From Porphyromonadaceae bacterium (GTDB lineage Bacteria; Bacteroidota; Bacteroidia; Bacteroidales; CAMTPD01): a stretch of DNA of 10,834 nt. Positions 1 through 7,124 of this stretch are shown here, piece after piece (the first letter of the stretch is position 1; every line of letters starts with the position of its first letter). Below the pieces are notes generated by a model, which saw nothing but the letters and a program-made list of their open reading frames with translations, had not been told where the DNA came from and made no database searches. The DNA is taken from positions 4,946 to 15,779 of the forward strand of contig DLYT01000079.1 of NCBI GenBank assembly GCA_003447595.1, written 5' to 3'. A program made the translations under genes and the position numbers.

Positions 1-741
1 ATCGACAGGCATAAATTCACCCCTTCCCGATGGCACAACTTTTAATGGATTTACCCCATATTCTTGCGTTAATATTCGTACTACAGAAGTGGCTCTTATT
101 ACACTTAGATCCCAATTATCTTTGAACTGGGCAGTATTAATTGGCTTAGAATCCGTATGGCCTTCAATATATACGTCAATATCATTTTGAGAGTTTAAAA
201 CCTCAGCAAGCTTTTCCAGAGCCTCTTTGCCTCTTTTGTCTAATTTGGCACTGCCCGATTGAAATAAAAGCTTATCAGACATTGCAACATAGACTTTGCC
301 ATCTTTTTGCGTAACGGTAAGCTCTTCACTGCCGAAGCCAAGCAGTGCGTCTTGTACACTATTTAGAATTTGAGCAACTCGTTCGTTTTGGGCATTGATA
401 ATACCTTGTAGTTCGTTGATCAGACGTTCCCTTTCGTCGAGTTCAAGGCGCTTTTGGCGGAGCGACGCATCCAAGCTTTCTTGTTGGCTAAGATTCGAAT
501 TCATTAATTCTTGATAGTGTCTGATGCTTCTGCCTAGTTGCGCGGTGTCTTTAACAAGTTGGGCAACTCTGTTTTTTAGCATCTTATTGTCGCTGCGAGC
601 ACTGCTTAATTCTTGTTGAAGGTTTTCAATGTTTCGCATTGCTTCGCCGCGAAGTGCCTCAGATAACTGATATTGCTTTTTGCTTACACAAGAGGTCAAA
701 GCTAGAGCAGGGATTAGGGATAAAAAAAATACTCTTTTCAT
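1..741 (-). CDS. OmpA/MotB-domain lipoprotein (3' end beyond window)
   Basis: 247 codons are visible with no stop, so the C-terminus lies beyond position 1. The start ATG (739-741) gives a short basic and hydrophobic signal with a lipobox ending LALTSC, so Cys18 is the likely lipidated residue. No acidic surface-export signal follows the Cys (next residues VSKKQYQ), which suggests a periplasm-facing lipoprotein. Residues about 22-125 are rich in Glu, Gln, Leu and Arg, look like a long coiled coil, and would act as a spacer. Residues about 148-247 form an OmpA C-terminal peptidoglycan-binding domain: LLFQSGSAKLD, then EGHTD with Asp197, then NWDLSVIRATSV with Arg216. Asp and Arg at these places bind diaminopimelate in this family. 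Family knowledge implies a role in anchoring the outer membrane to the cell wall. The arrangement of lipid anchor, coiled coil and OmpA domain is common in Bacteroidota. A specific paralogue cannot be named. Confidence 0.92.
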   Translation of the reverse strand, partial: MKRVFFLSLIPALALTSCVSKKQYQLSEALRGEAMRNIENLQQELSSARSDNKMLKNRVAQLVKDTAQLGRSIRHYQELMNSNLSQQESLDASLRQKRLELDERERLINELQGIINAQNERVAQILNSVQDALLGFGSEELTVTQKDGKVYVAMSDKLLFQSGSAKLDKRGKEALEKLAEVLNSQNDIDVYIEGHTDSKPINTAQFKDNWDLSVIRATSVVRILTQEYGVNPLKVVPSGRGEFMPVD

Positions 742-763
742 GATTCAGACTTTTTGTTTGATA

Positions 764-771
764 CAAATATA
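764..771 (-). promoter_or_regulatory. candidate -7 box of the OmpA lipoprotein gene
   Basis: Read on the minus strand this is TATATTTG, an exact match to the Bacteroidota sigma factor -7 consensus TAnnTTTG, 22 bases upstream of the OmpA-lipoprotein start codon. Transcription would begin near 757 and give a leader of roughly 15-20 bases. I find no TTG at the expected -33 distance, so the call rests on the -7 box and its position. Confidence 0.45.
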
Positions 772-855
772 CAAGAAGAAAAAGATCTCTTGTTTCTATT
801 CATATCATAAAAGTGAAACAGAAAAGAGTATTTGCCAAATAATAGAATGCTATTC

Positions 856-2151
856 TTATTTATTTTCTACTGCTGCTTTTTTCTTTTTCATCAGAGCAAA
901 ATATAAAATAGCCATATTGATTAGCGCAAGCAGTACGAATACCTCAAAGCCCCAAGCGTATCCCATTTTGCCATACTTGCCTGCAATGTATCCCATAATA
1001 GGAGGGATAACAAATCCACCAAATGCACCAATACCGCCAATCCATCCGGAAGCTCCACCTACGGCCTTTGGTATATAATATGGTACTAGTTGGAATACGG
1101 CAGTATCATTCACACCCATTGCAACAGCAATCAGGATTGTAAAGATCAAAGACATCGCAAAGTTGCTCGATAATCCCATGCCAAAAGCTGATACTAGCAA
1201 TAGAAGCATAGCAAACATACAAAGTTTTCCTCCGCCTATTTTATCAGAAAGCGGACCCGCAAGAACTCTAACTACAGCAGATAATATAGAGAACGTAGCT
1301 GTAAAGAGTCCTGCGTGTATCGGTTTGAGGCCATAAAATTGCTCCCAGAAACTAGGGTACCATTCGGTTAGCGCTAAGAATCCACCGAAACTCGCAAAAT
1401 ACAAAGCGGTAAGAACCCATGTAGCCGGAATTTTAGCAGAATCGATAAGACTTTGCTTTATACTACCTTTAGGGAAAAGCTCTTCTCCGCTTTGCTTAGC
1501 AGCAGCAATGCTGTCGGCATCCGACATGCCATTTTTCTTATATTGGAAGTAAGGAGCGTTTTTCCCCATCCAGATATAAAGAACCGTTCCAATGAGAAGG
1601 AATACAGACCAAGCGGTATATGAAGATACAAAACCAAAGTGAGTAATGTAGATCGGAATGAGCATCGCGAATAAACCCGGAGCAATTGTACCTACTCCTC
1701 CATACATGCCTAATGCCATTCCTTGCTTTTTCTGAGGATACCAATAAGAAGTTTGGCCGATACCAACCGAGAATGTAGCAACACCACAACCGCTTAATAA
1801 TCCGAATAGTAGAACAAGCGGATAAAAGCCTTGCATGTCTGAAGGGTAGTGCGTGTTAAGTAACCAAGTGAGCCCGAGGATACCAATTAAAGAAAGAATC
1901 ATTAATATGACAAAAGGCTTTTTTCCTCCGGTTGTATCTACCCATGCACCAAAAGGAATACGTAATAAAGAGCCAGATAATGACGGTATCGCAACTAGAA
2001 TTCCCATCATTGCAGGATCAAGATCCATTGATTCTTTGAATCGGGCAGCCGAAGGTCCAAACAAAGAAACTGCGGCCATACCGAAAAAGAATCCCAGTGT
2101 TGCGCCCCATAATCCTCTCGAAGGAGAGCCGCTAATTTTAAAATTACTCAT
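856..2151 (-). CDS. MFS transporter, NNP (NarK-like nitrate/nitrite) type
   Basis: A 431-residue integral membrane protein with about twelve hydrophobic segments and the usual central cytoplasmic loop (about residues 195-240), which fits a complete MFS carrier. NNP-family traits are visible. There is an Arg in TM2 (Arg64 in LLRIPFG) and one in TM8 (Arg295 in VVRVLAGPLSD), at the places where the two substrate-binding arginines of NarK sit. Two Gly-rich nitrate-signature-like segments follow, GMYGGVGTIAPG (148-159) and SGWIGGIGAFGGFVIPP (368-384). In the first, the Asn usually found near its end is Thr155, and the second has Ala where other members have Asn, so the substrate may not be nitrate. 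No nitrate or nitrite reductase lies in the window. The gene is divergent from the ROK kinase and 114 bases upstream of the OmpA lipoprotein gene on the same strand. The alternative is an anion or organic-acid carrier of a neighbouring MFS family. Confidence 0.85.
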   Translation of the reverse strand: MSNFKISGSPSRGLWGATLGFFFGMAAVSLFGPSAARFKESMDLDPAMMGILVAIPSLSGSLLRIPFGAWVDTTGGKKPFVILMILSLIGILGLTWLLNTHYPSDMQGFYPLVLLFGLLSGCGVATFSVGIGQTSYWYPQKKQGMALGMYGGVGTIAPGLFAMLIPIYITHFGFVSSYTAWSVFLLIGTVLYIWMGKNAPYFQYKKNGMSDADSIAAAKQSGEELFPKGSIKQSLIDSAKIPATWVLTALYFASFGGFLALTEWYPSFWEQFYGLKPIHAGLFTATFSILSAVVRVLAGPLSDKIGGGKLCMFAMLLLLVSAFGMGLSSNFAMSLIFTILIAVAMGVNDTAVFQLVPYYIPKAVGGASGWIGGIGAFGGFVIPPIMGYIAGKYGKMGYAWGFEVFVLLALINMAILYFALMKKKKAAVENK

Positions 2152-2350
2152 AATAGTAGTTTATATGATTGTTATTATGTGCATTGTTTATAAGTGATCA
2201 TTGTTAGTGTTTATCATAAATTCTGAACGAAATTTATTTTCTTACAAACAAATTACCTTGATATTAGGTTCAGTCCATGCTTTTGTTTATCTTGGCATCT
2301 GTTTTAAACAAATACTAATATTCTAAATAATTGATCAGAAAATTACTGTT
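2152..2350. other. divergent intergenic region, transporter / ROK kinase
   Basis: This AT-rich gap of 199 bases must hold the promoters of two diverging genes. On the plus strand, TATCTTGG (2288-2295) resembles the -7 box TAnnTTTG, with a weak TTA 21 bases upstream. On the minus strand, TAAATTTC (2236-2229) is a one-mismatch -7 box without a clear -33 partner. Neither is convincing. I see no RNA gene, riboswitch or strong hairpin. Confidence 0.35.
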
Positions 2351-3298
2351 ATGAAGTATGCAATTGGAATAGATGTAGGTGGTACCTATATAAAATATGC
2401 ATTAGTTTGTAAAGAGACTTCCGAGTTTTTATTTCACGGCAAACTTCCTTCATTCGCCGACAAAACAGCACAAGATGTTATGACGCAGATTTTGGAAGCA
2501 TGTAGTGAATGCCAAAAATATGCAGAGGAGCATCAATTAAAGATAAGCGGTATTGGTATTGGAACACCGGGACTTGTAGATGAAGTCGCAGGTGTAGTGC
2601 TTGGAGGCGCCGACAATATTAAAGGCTGGATTGATATTCACTTGAAAGAATATATAGAAGAACATACAAATCTTCCTGTCGTTGTAGGTAATGATGCTAC
2701 ATTAATGGCAAAAGGAGAGGTTGTATATGGTGCAGCTAAAGGATTAACGGATGTAGTTTTTATTACTGTAGGAACTGGTATTGGTGGAGCTTTATTGATC
2801 AACGGAGCCATGTATGGCGGCTACCGCAACAGAGGTACCGAGTTAGGTCATATTCCATTAATGTTGGGAGGTAAGCCTTGTACTTGTGGTGCAGAAGGAT
2901 GTCTAGAGGTATATGCTTCTACGTCTGCGTTGATTGATATCTATAAAGACAACTTAGACAAATACTCTGTAACGATCGACGGCGAAATCACCGGAGAACA
3001 TATCGTAAACCAATATCTGGAAGGAGACGATATCGCAAAAGAAACAATGCACGAGCACTGGTATTATCTAGGTCGAGGTCTTGCCGCATTTGTAAATATC
3101 TTTAGTCCGCAAGCCGTTGTGGTAGGAGGAGGAATTGCCGAATCCGGAGATTTTTACATCAAGGAGCTTAGCGACTATGTAAATGACTTTGCAATGCCTG
3201 ATTGTAGAGAGAATACAAAAATTGTAAGAGCCGCTTTAGGAAATAAAGCAGCATGCTTAGGAGCAGTAGCTACATTGTTTGAATATTTGGAACAATAA
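2351..3298 (+). CDS. ROK-family sugar kinase, probable glucokinase
   Basis: A 315-residue cytoplasmic kinase of normal ROK length. The N-terminal phosphate-binding loop is DVGGTYIK (8-15). The catalytic Asp is Asp115 in GNDATLMAKGE, and a second phosphate/ATP loop is VGTGIGGALL (140-149). The ROK zinc site is complete: His167 in ELGH with Cys177, Cys179 and Cys184 in CTCGAEGCLE, and Glu186 for sugar binding. There is no N-terminal helix-turn-helix, so this is an enzyme and not a NagC/XylR-type repressor. Glucose phosphorylation to glucose 6-phosphate is the most likely reaction. Mannose, fructose, N-acetylmannosamine or N-acetylglucosamine kinases share the same motifs and cannot be excluded. 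It is followed by tilS on the same strand after 139 bases that include a strong hairpin, so the two are probably not tightly co-expressed. Confidence 0.92.
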   Translation: MKYAIGIDVGGTYIKYALVCKETSEFLFHGKLPSFADKTAQDVMTQILEACSECQKYAEEHQLKISGIGIGTPGLVDEVAGVVLGGADNIKGWIDIHLKEYIEEHTNLPVVVGNDATLMAKGEVVYGAAKGLTDVVFITVGTGIGGALLINGAMYGGYRNRGTELGHIPLMLGGKPCTCGAEGCLEVYASTSALIDIYKDNLDKYSVTIDGEITGEHIVNQYLEGDDIAKETMHEHWYYLGRGLAAFVNIFSPQAVVVGGGIAESGDFYIKELSDYVNDFAMPDCRENTKIVRAALGNKAACLGAVATLFEYLEQ

Positions 3299-3310
3299 TA
3301 TAATTTAGAT

Positions 3311-3400
3311 TTCGGACATGTTATTAAATAGATGGTATATCTCTTTAAGCCATCGGGATTATTAAAGAATAGCATGTCCGAATTTCCTTTGTTCTTTCTC
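3311..3400 (+). terminator. long hairpin with T-rich 3' flank between ROK kinase and tilS
   Basis: Bases 3311-3325 pair with 3368-3382 as a 15-bp stem with one G-U pair. The core is TTCGGACATG against CATGTCCGAA. The 42-base loop holds a smaller stem, GATGG (3331-3335) with CCATC (3350-3354). The run TTTCCTTTGTTCTTTCTC follows at 3383-3400, so a Rho-independent terminator for the ROK kinase is the simplest reading. The branched loop is larger than in a typical terminator, so a structured tilS leader or small RNA is possible. Confidence 0.55.
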
Positions 3401-3437
3401 AGAACAACGAACTTCCCCACTAAAGAATAGTAAGCAT

Positions 3438-4787
3438 ATGAAAGTAAGCAAAGGTCTTACATCCCAATTAGAATATAAGGTTGCTTGTTTTATTGAAGAA
3501 AATAATCTGATAAATAAAGAAACGTCTGTAATTATAGGTGTAAGTGGTGGTGCCGACTCTGTTGCTTTAGTAAATGCATTGCATAACCTCGGCTACGAGT
3601 GCATTCTAGCACATTGTAATTTCCATTTGAGAGGCTCAGAATCAATTCGTGACGAACACTTTGTAGAGAGTTTTGCTTCTAAATATAACTTAAAACTTGA
3701 AAAGATTGATTTTGCTACTGAACAATATGCCGCAGTTAATAGTTTGTCAATCGAAATGGCTGCTCGCGAATTGCGATACCAATGGTTTGAACAGCTCCGA
3801 AATAAACATGCTGCACAAGCAATTGTCGTTGCTCATCACAAAGACGATAATGCAGAAACAGTATTATTAAACCTGATTCGTGGAACGGGTATTCGGGGGT
3901 TATCAGGAATTAAGCCTGTCAATGGTACGGTAGTACGTCCTTTTTTATGTGTCTCTCGTTCAGAAATCCTGGATTATTTAGATCACTCACATCTTGATTA
4001 CGTAACGGATAGTACAAATCTTGAGGATGAATACACACGTAACTTTATACGTTTAAATGTAATTCCGTTATTGAGTAAAATAAATCCATCTGTACTCGAC
4101 TCCATTAACAAAACGTCTCTTTATCTCGATCAGGCCGAGAAAGTTTATACCAATGCTATTCAAGAGCAAAAGCAACAGCTTTTTATCGATAATAAGGTCA
4201 ATATTGCGTCACTGCTTGAGCTTCCGTCGCCAAAAGCCTTCTTGTTTGAATTACTTTCCGATTATGGATTCAATGAAAATCAGGTAGCCGATATTTATCA
4301 TTCGCTGAATGCAATATCCGGGAAATTCTTTTTATCCAAAACGCACAGAGTAATAAAAGACAGAGAAACATTAATTGTAACACCATTACCCGATGAAGAG
4401 AACGAACAGTATTATATAAATGATGTGCCTTCGCAAACTACGCATCCAATTCGACTGTCTTTTGAGGTGATCTCAGATCTTTCAGGTTTTAATTTTGAAA
4501 GAGATAAATCTGTTGCATATTTTGATCTTGATAAGATTGCACTTCCTCTTCAATTGAGACGCTGGAACCGGGGTGATCGTTTTTACCCTTTTGGTATGAA
4601 AGGAGCCAAGAAAATTAGTGATTATTTCAATGATCGCAAGTTTTCTCTAGAACAGAAAGAAGCAACTTGGTTGCTTTGTAGTGCCGGTGATATCGTTTGG
4701 ATTATTGGCGAACGCTCTGATAATAGAGTAAGAGTGACCGATAGTACAAAAAAGATTTTAAAAGTGAAGTTTTTTTTCACTAATTAG
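3438..4787 (+). CDS. tilS: tRNA(Ile)-lysidine synthetase TilS
   Basis: A 449-residue cytoplasmic enzyme that uses ATP to attach lysine to C34 of the CAU-anticodon tRNA-Ile. The resulting lysidine lets the tRNA read AUA and be charged with Ile. The PP-loop SGGADS is at 36-41, followed by AHCNFHLRG (58-66), AHHKDDNAETVLLNLIRGTGIRGL (132-155) and DSTN...YTRNFIR (191-206), all typical of the N-terminal adenylation domain. The C-terminal TilS domain begins near 370 with LRRWNRGDRFYPFGMKG and runs to the end, so the protein is the long form and complete. The gene is essential in most bacteria. An eight-T run (4770-4777) lies in the last codons, and slippage there would alter only the extreme C-terminus. 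The rho promoter begins at the base after the stop codon. Confidence 0.96.
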   Translation: MKVSKGLTSQLEYKVACFIEENNLINKETSVIIGVSGGADSVALVNALHNLGYECILAHCNFHLRGSESIRDEHFVESFASKYNLKLEKIDFATEQYAAVNSLSIEMAARELRYQWFEQLRNKHAAQAIVVAHHKDDNAETVLLNLIRGTGIRGLSGIKPVNGTVVRPFLCVSRSEILDYLDHSHLDYVTDSTNLEDEYTRNFIRLNVIPLLSKINPSVLDSINKTSLYLDQAEKVYTNAIQEQKQQLFIDNKVNIASLLELPSPKAFLFELLSDYGFNENQVADIYHSLNAISGKFFLSKTHRVIKDRETLIVTPLPDEENEQYYINDVPSQTTHPIRLSFEVISDLSGFNFERDKSVAYFDLDKIALPLQLRRWNRGDRFYPFGMKGAKKISDYFNDRKFSLEQKEATWLLCSAGDIVWIIGERSDNRVRVTDSTKKILKVKFFFTN

Positions 4788-4818
4788 TTGGTAGGAAGCG
4801 GATAGTTTCTTATGTTTG
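4788..4818 (+). promoter_or_regulatory. rho promoter, Bacteroidota type
   Basis: The sequence is TTG (4788-4790), exactly 20 bases of spacer, then TATGTTTG (4811-4818). It matches both parts of the Bacteroidota housekeeping promoter (-33 TTG, -7 TAnnTTTG, spacing 19-21). Transcription should begin near 4823-4826, about 150 bases before the likely rho start codon. The in-frame ATG at 4812 lies inside the -7 box, so it would not be present in a transcript from this promoter. Confidence 0.8.
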
Positions 4819-4846
4819 CGCAGATAAATTATTTCTCCGCAGATGG

Positions 4847-4865
4847 TTCGACAATTCTCGTCGAA
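4847..4865 (+). other. small hairpin in the rho leader
   Basis: TTCGAC (4847-4852) and GTCGAA (4860-4865) form a 6-bp stem with a 7-base loop, within the predicted untranslated leader of rho and before the stronger hairpin at 4914-4950. No T-run follows, so it is not a terminator by itself. Confidence 0.4.
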
Positions 4866-4913
4866 ATTATATCCGGTTTTTATTTAGATTATATAAATTC
4901 AGAAGAACATTAT

Positions 4914-4950
4914 ACATACGCCTTTCTTTTAGAAAGGAAGTGCTGTATGT
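4914..4950 (+). promoter_or_regulatory. two-part hairpin in the rho leader
   Basis: The inner stem CCTTTCT/AGAAAGG (4921-4927 with 4931-4937) is a perfect 7-bp hairpin with a TTT loop. An outer stem ACATAC/GTATGT (4914-4919 with 4945-4950) encloses it. An in-frame ATG at 4947 lies within the outer stem. The structure ends 23 bases before the preferred rho start at 4974, so it could affect translation or premature termination of rho mRNA. Autoregulation of rho through its leader is known in other bacteria; here it is inference. Confidence 0.5.
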
Positions 4951-4973
4951 GTTATTATATTTCAGCACAAAAC

Positions 4974-6977
4974 ATGCAAAGATACAACATCCTAGAACTT
5001 AATGAAAAACTCCTTACCGAGCTAAAGTCAATAGCGAAGGAATTGGGAATCAAAAAATATGATTCACTGAAAAAGGAGGAACTTGTTTATAAAATTCTTG
5101 ACGAGCAAGCTGTAAATCTTGCCGAAAAGCAAGTTGAGAAAGAAACTGCTAAACCAGAAAAAGCAGAGAAACCAACTCGTGGAAGACCTAAAAAACAAAT
5201 TACAACAGTGAAAGCTGAAGAAACAGACTCTGAGAAGGTCGCGGAAGCACAACCTGCAGCACCCGAAAAGAAGAAACGTTCGAAAGCTGAAAAAGAAACT
5301 GAAGTAGCAAAGGAGGAACCACAACAAGAAGAGAAAGCTCCGGTGGAAAAACCAACTTCACAACCTAAAGTTATCAAGAAAGTACAACCGGCAGCACAAC
5401 CAGAAGTTGAGCAAGAGTCAAAAGAGGCAACACCTGCCGCAGAAGCATCACCTGTAACAGAAACACAAGAAGCAACACCTTCTACCGAAGCAGCAGAAAA
5501 AGCTGAATCAGAACCAAAAGCAGTAGTGCAAGAAGAAGGCAAGCGATTAGTTTTCAGACACGGTGGCGCAAAAACAAGCTCAGTACTCGATCAAGTACTT
5601 CCTTTTACATCTTCAAATCGTGGCAACAATCAAGGCAAGTCTGGTCAAGGTTTTCACAATCAAAACAGACAGCAATTCGGTCAGCGCAACAACAATCAAA
5701 ACAACAGCAATAGCAACAATCAGAACAACGCGAACAATCAGCCACAACCTGTTCAGCAAGCGCAACCTCAAAATCAACAACGCGAGCAATCCTATTCACA
5801 CCAACAACCGGTTCAAGAAAAACAAGCTCCGGAGAAACCTTTCGAATTCGAAGGCATTCTTACAGGAATGGGTGTATTAGAGATCATGCAAGACGGTTAC
5901 GGATTCCTACGTTCTTCAGACTACAACTACCTTACTTCTCCGGACGATATCTATGTATCACAATCGCAAATCAAACTATTCGGTTTGAAAACAGGTGATA
6001 CAGTTGAAGGTCCAATTCGTCCTCCGAAAGAAGGCGAAAAATACTTTCCACTGGTAAAAGTAGACCGTATCAATGGTCGCACACCAGAAGAAGTAAGAGA
6101 CAGAATTCCTTTCGATCACCTTACTCCATTGTTCCCGGACGAACGTTTCAACCTTTCGGGCAGACGTACCAACAAAGTATACGATAACCTAGCCGTACGT
6201 GTAGTAGATCTATTCTCTCCAATCGGTAAAGGACAACGTGGTCTTATCGTAGCACCTCCAAAGACTGGTAAAACAGTATTGTTGAAAGATATCGCAAACG
6301 CTATTTCGGCAAACCATCCTGAAGTGTACATGATCGTTCTTTTGATCGATGAACGTCCTGAAGAGGTAACAGACATGGCGCGCAGTGTAGATGCAGAAGT
6401 AATCGCTTCTACATTTGATGAGCCGGCAGAACGCCACGTAAAAGTAGCAGATATCGTATTGAACAAAGCAAAACGCATGGTAGAGTGCGGTCACGATGTA
6501 GTAATCCTTCTTGACTCAATCACACGTTTGGCTCGTGCATACAATACCGTTCAGCCTGCATCTGGTAAAGTGCTTTCGGGTGGTGTAGACGCAAACGCAC
6601 TACAAAAACCAAAACGTTTCTTCGGTGCCGCACGTAACATCGAAAACGGAGGAAGCCTTACAATCCTTGCGACTGCATTGATCGAAACAGGTTCGAAAAT
6701 GGATGAAGTTATCTTTGAAGAGTTCAAAGGAACAGGTAACATGGAACTTCAATTGGATAGAAAACTTGCAAACAAACGTATCTATCCTGCGGTTGACATC
6801 ACTGCATCTAGTACACGTCGTGACGACCTACTTCAAGATCCGGCTACACTAAACCGTATGTGGGTATTGCGTAAGTATCTATCAGATATGAACTCAATCG
6901 AAGCTATGGAATTTGTAAAGAATCACATGCAAAAGACCTTTGATAACGCAGAGTTCCTTGCATCGATGAACGGATAA
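4974..6977 (+). CDS. rho: transcription termination factor Rho with large prion-like insertion
   Basis: Rho is a hexameric RNA-dependent ATPase that releases RNA polymerase from untranslated transcripts. From Met at 4974 (MQRYNILELNEKLL) the protein has 667 residues. Bacteroidota Rho proteins begin with this YNILELN segment, and the longer frame from 4812 starts inside the promoter, so I prefer 4974. Residues 4-45 are the Rho N-terminal helical domain. Residues about 47-289 are a low-complexity insertion, first Lys/Glu/Ala/Pro-rich and then Asn/Gln-rich (215-284). The cold-shock-like RNA-binding domain spans about 292-370 (MQDGYGFLRS, DDIYVSQSQIKLFGL). The ATPase has Walker A APPKTGKT (427-434), Walker B VVILLDS (509-515) and an arginine region around Arg596 (LDRKLANKR). 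The gene follows tilS under its own promoter and ends at two hairpins. Confidence 0.95.
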   Translation: MQRYNILELNEKLLTELKSIAKELGIKKYDSLKKEELVYKILDEQAVNLAEKQVEKETAKPEKAEKPTRGRPKKQITTVKAEETDSEKVAEAQPAAPEKKKRSKAEKETEVAKEEPQQEEKAPVEKPTSQPKVIKKVQPAAQPEVEQESKEATPAAEASPVTETQEATPSTEAAEKAESEPKAVVQEEGKRLVFRHGGAKTSSVLDQVLPFTSSNRGNNQGKSGQGFHNQNRQQFGQRNNNQNNSNSNNQNNANNQPQPVQQAQPQNQQREQSYSHQQPVQEKQAPEKPFEFEGILTGMGVLEIMQDGYGFLRSSDYNYLTSPDDIYVSQSQIKLFGLKTGDTVEGPIRPPKEGEKYFPLVKVDRINGRTPEEVRDRIPFDHLTPLFPDERFNLSGRRTNKVYDNLAVRVVDLFSPIGKGQRGLIVAPPKTGKTVLLKDIANAISANHPEVYMIVLLIDERPEEVTDMARSVDAEVIASTFDEPAERHVKVADIVLNKAKRMVECGHDVVILLDSITRLARAYNTVQPASGKVLSGGVDANALQKPKRFFGAARNIENGGSLTILATALIETGSKMDEVIFEEFKGTGNMELQLDRKLANKRIYPAVDITASSTRRDDLLQDPATLNRMWVLRKYLSDMNSIEAMEFVKNHMQKTFDNAEFLASMNG

Positions 6978-6996
6978 TTTCCACTCGTACATATAC

Positions 6997-7039
6997 AAAT
7001 CGGCAAAAGGGCTGCTGCATAATCACCCTTTTCCGATTT
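6997..7039 (+). terminator. hairpin 1 after rho
   Basis: AAATCGG plus AAAAGGG (6997-7011, with a single bulged C at 7004) pairs with CCCTTTTCCGATTT (7026-7039). The result is a 14-bp stem with one bulge and a 14-base loop, starting 20 bases after the rho stop. No long T-run follows, so it may protect the 3' end or assist the stronger terminator just downstream. Confidence 0.6.
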
Positions 7040-7048
7040 ACACCATAC

Positions 7049-7106
7049 AAAAAGGATTCGCTCTTATACGCTTCAAGCAAGAAGGTATATGGAGCGAATC
7101 CTTTTT
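7049..7106. terminator. bidirectional terminator between rho and the DUF418 gene
   Basis: Bases 7049-7063 (AAAAAGGATTCGCTC) are the exact reverse complement of 7092-7106, a perfect 15-bp stem with a 28-base loop. The loop carries a further ATAC/GTAT pairing. The stem ends in five T on either strand. It lies between the convergent stops of rho (6977) and the DUF418 gene (7125), so it can end both transcripts. Confidence 0.88.
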
Positions 7107-7124
7107 CTATAGCATCAAAGCTCG

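Noticed and set aside
844..856. AGAAT/ATTCT hairpin at the transporter stop codon as its terminator
   Set aside because: A 5-bp AT-rich stem without a following T-run on the minus strand is too weak to call.
680..1078. Plus-strand 132-residue open frame across the OmpA lipoprotein and transporter genes
   Set aside because: It overlaps the 5' end of one clear gene and the 3' end of another in antisense and has no family resemblance.
4763..4781. AGTGAA/TTCACT hairpin with an eight-T loop at the tilS end as a terminator
   Set aside because: The stem is only 6 bp, the T-run is in the loop and not after the stem, and it lies within coding sequence just before the rho promoter.
4812..4973. In-frame N-terminal extension of Rho (54 residues)
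   Set aside because: Its ATG lies in the -7 box of a strong promoter, the translation is unlike Rho N-termini, and it overlaps leader hairpins. The start at 4974 fits the family.
5640..5780. AAC/CAA-rich repeats in rho as a DNA repeat array or CRISPR-like element
   Set aside because: They are codons for an Asn/Gln-rich protein segment in an intact frame, with no regular repeat-spacer pattern.
5064..5799. Minus-strand open frames rich in Cys, Phe or Ser opposite the rho insertion (up to 151 residues)
   Set aside because: They are antisense images of low-complexity Lys/Glu/Ala and Asn/Gln codons and show no independent start signals.
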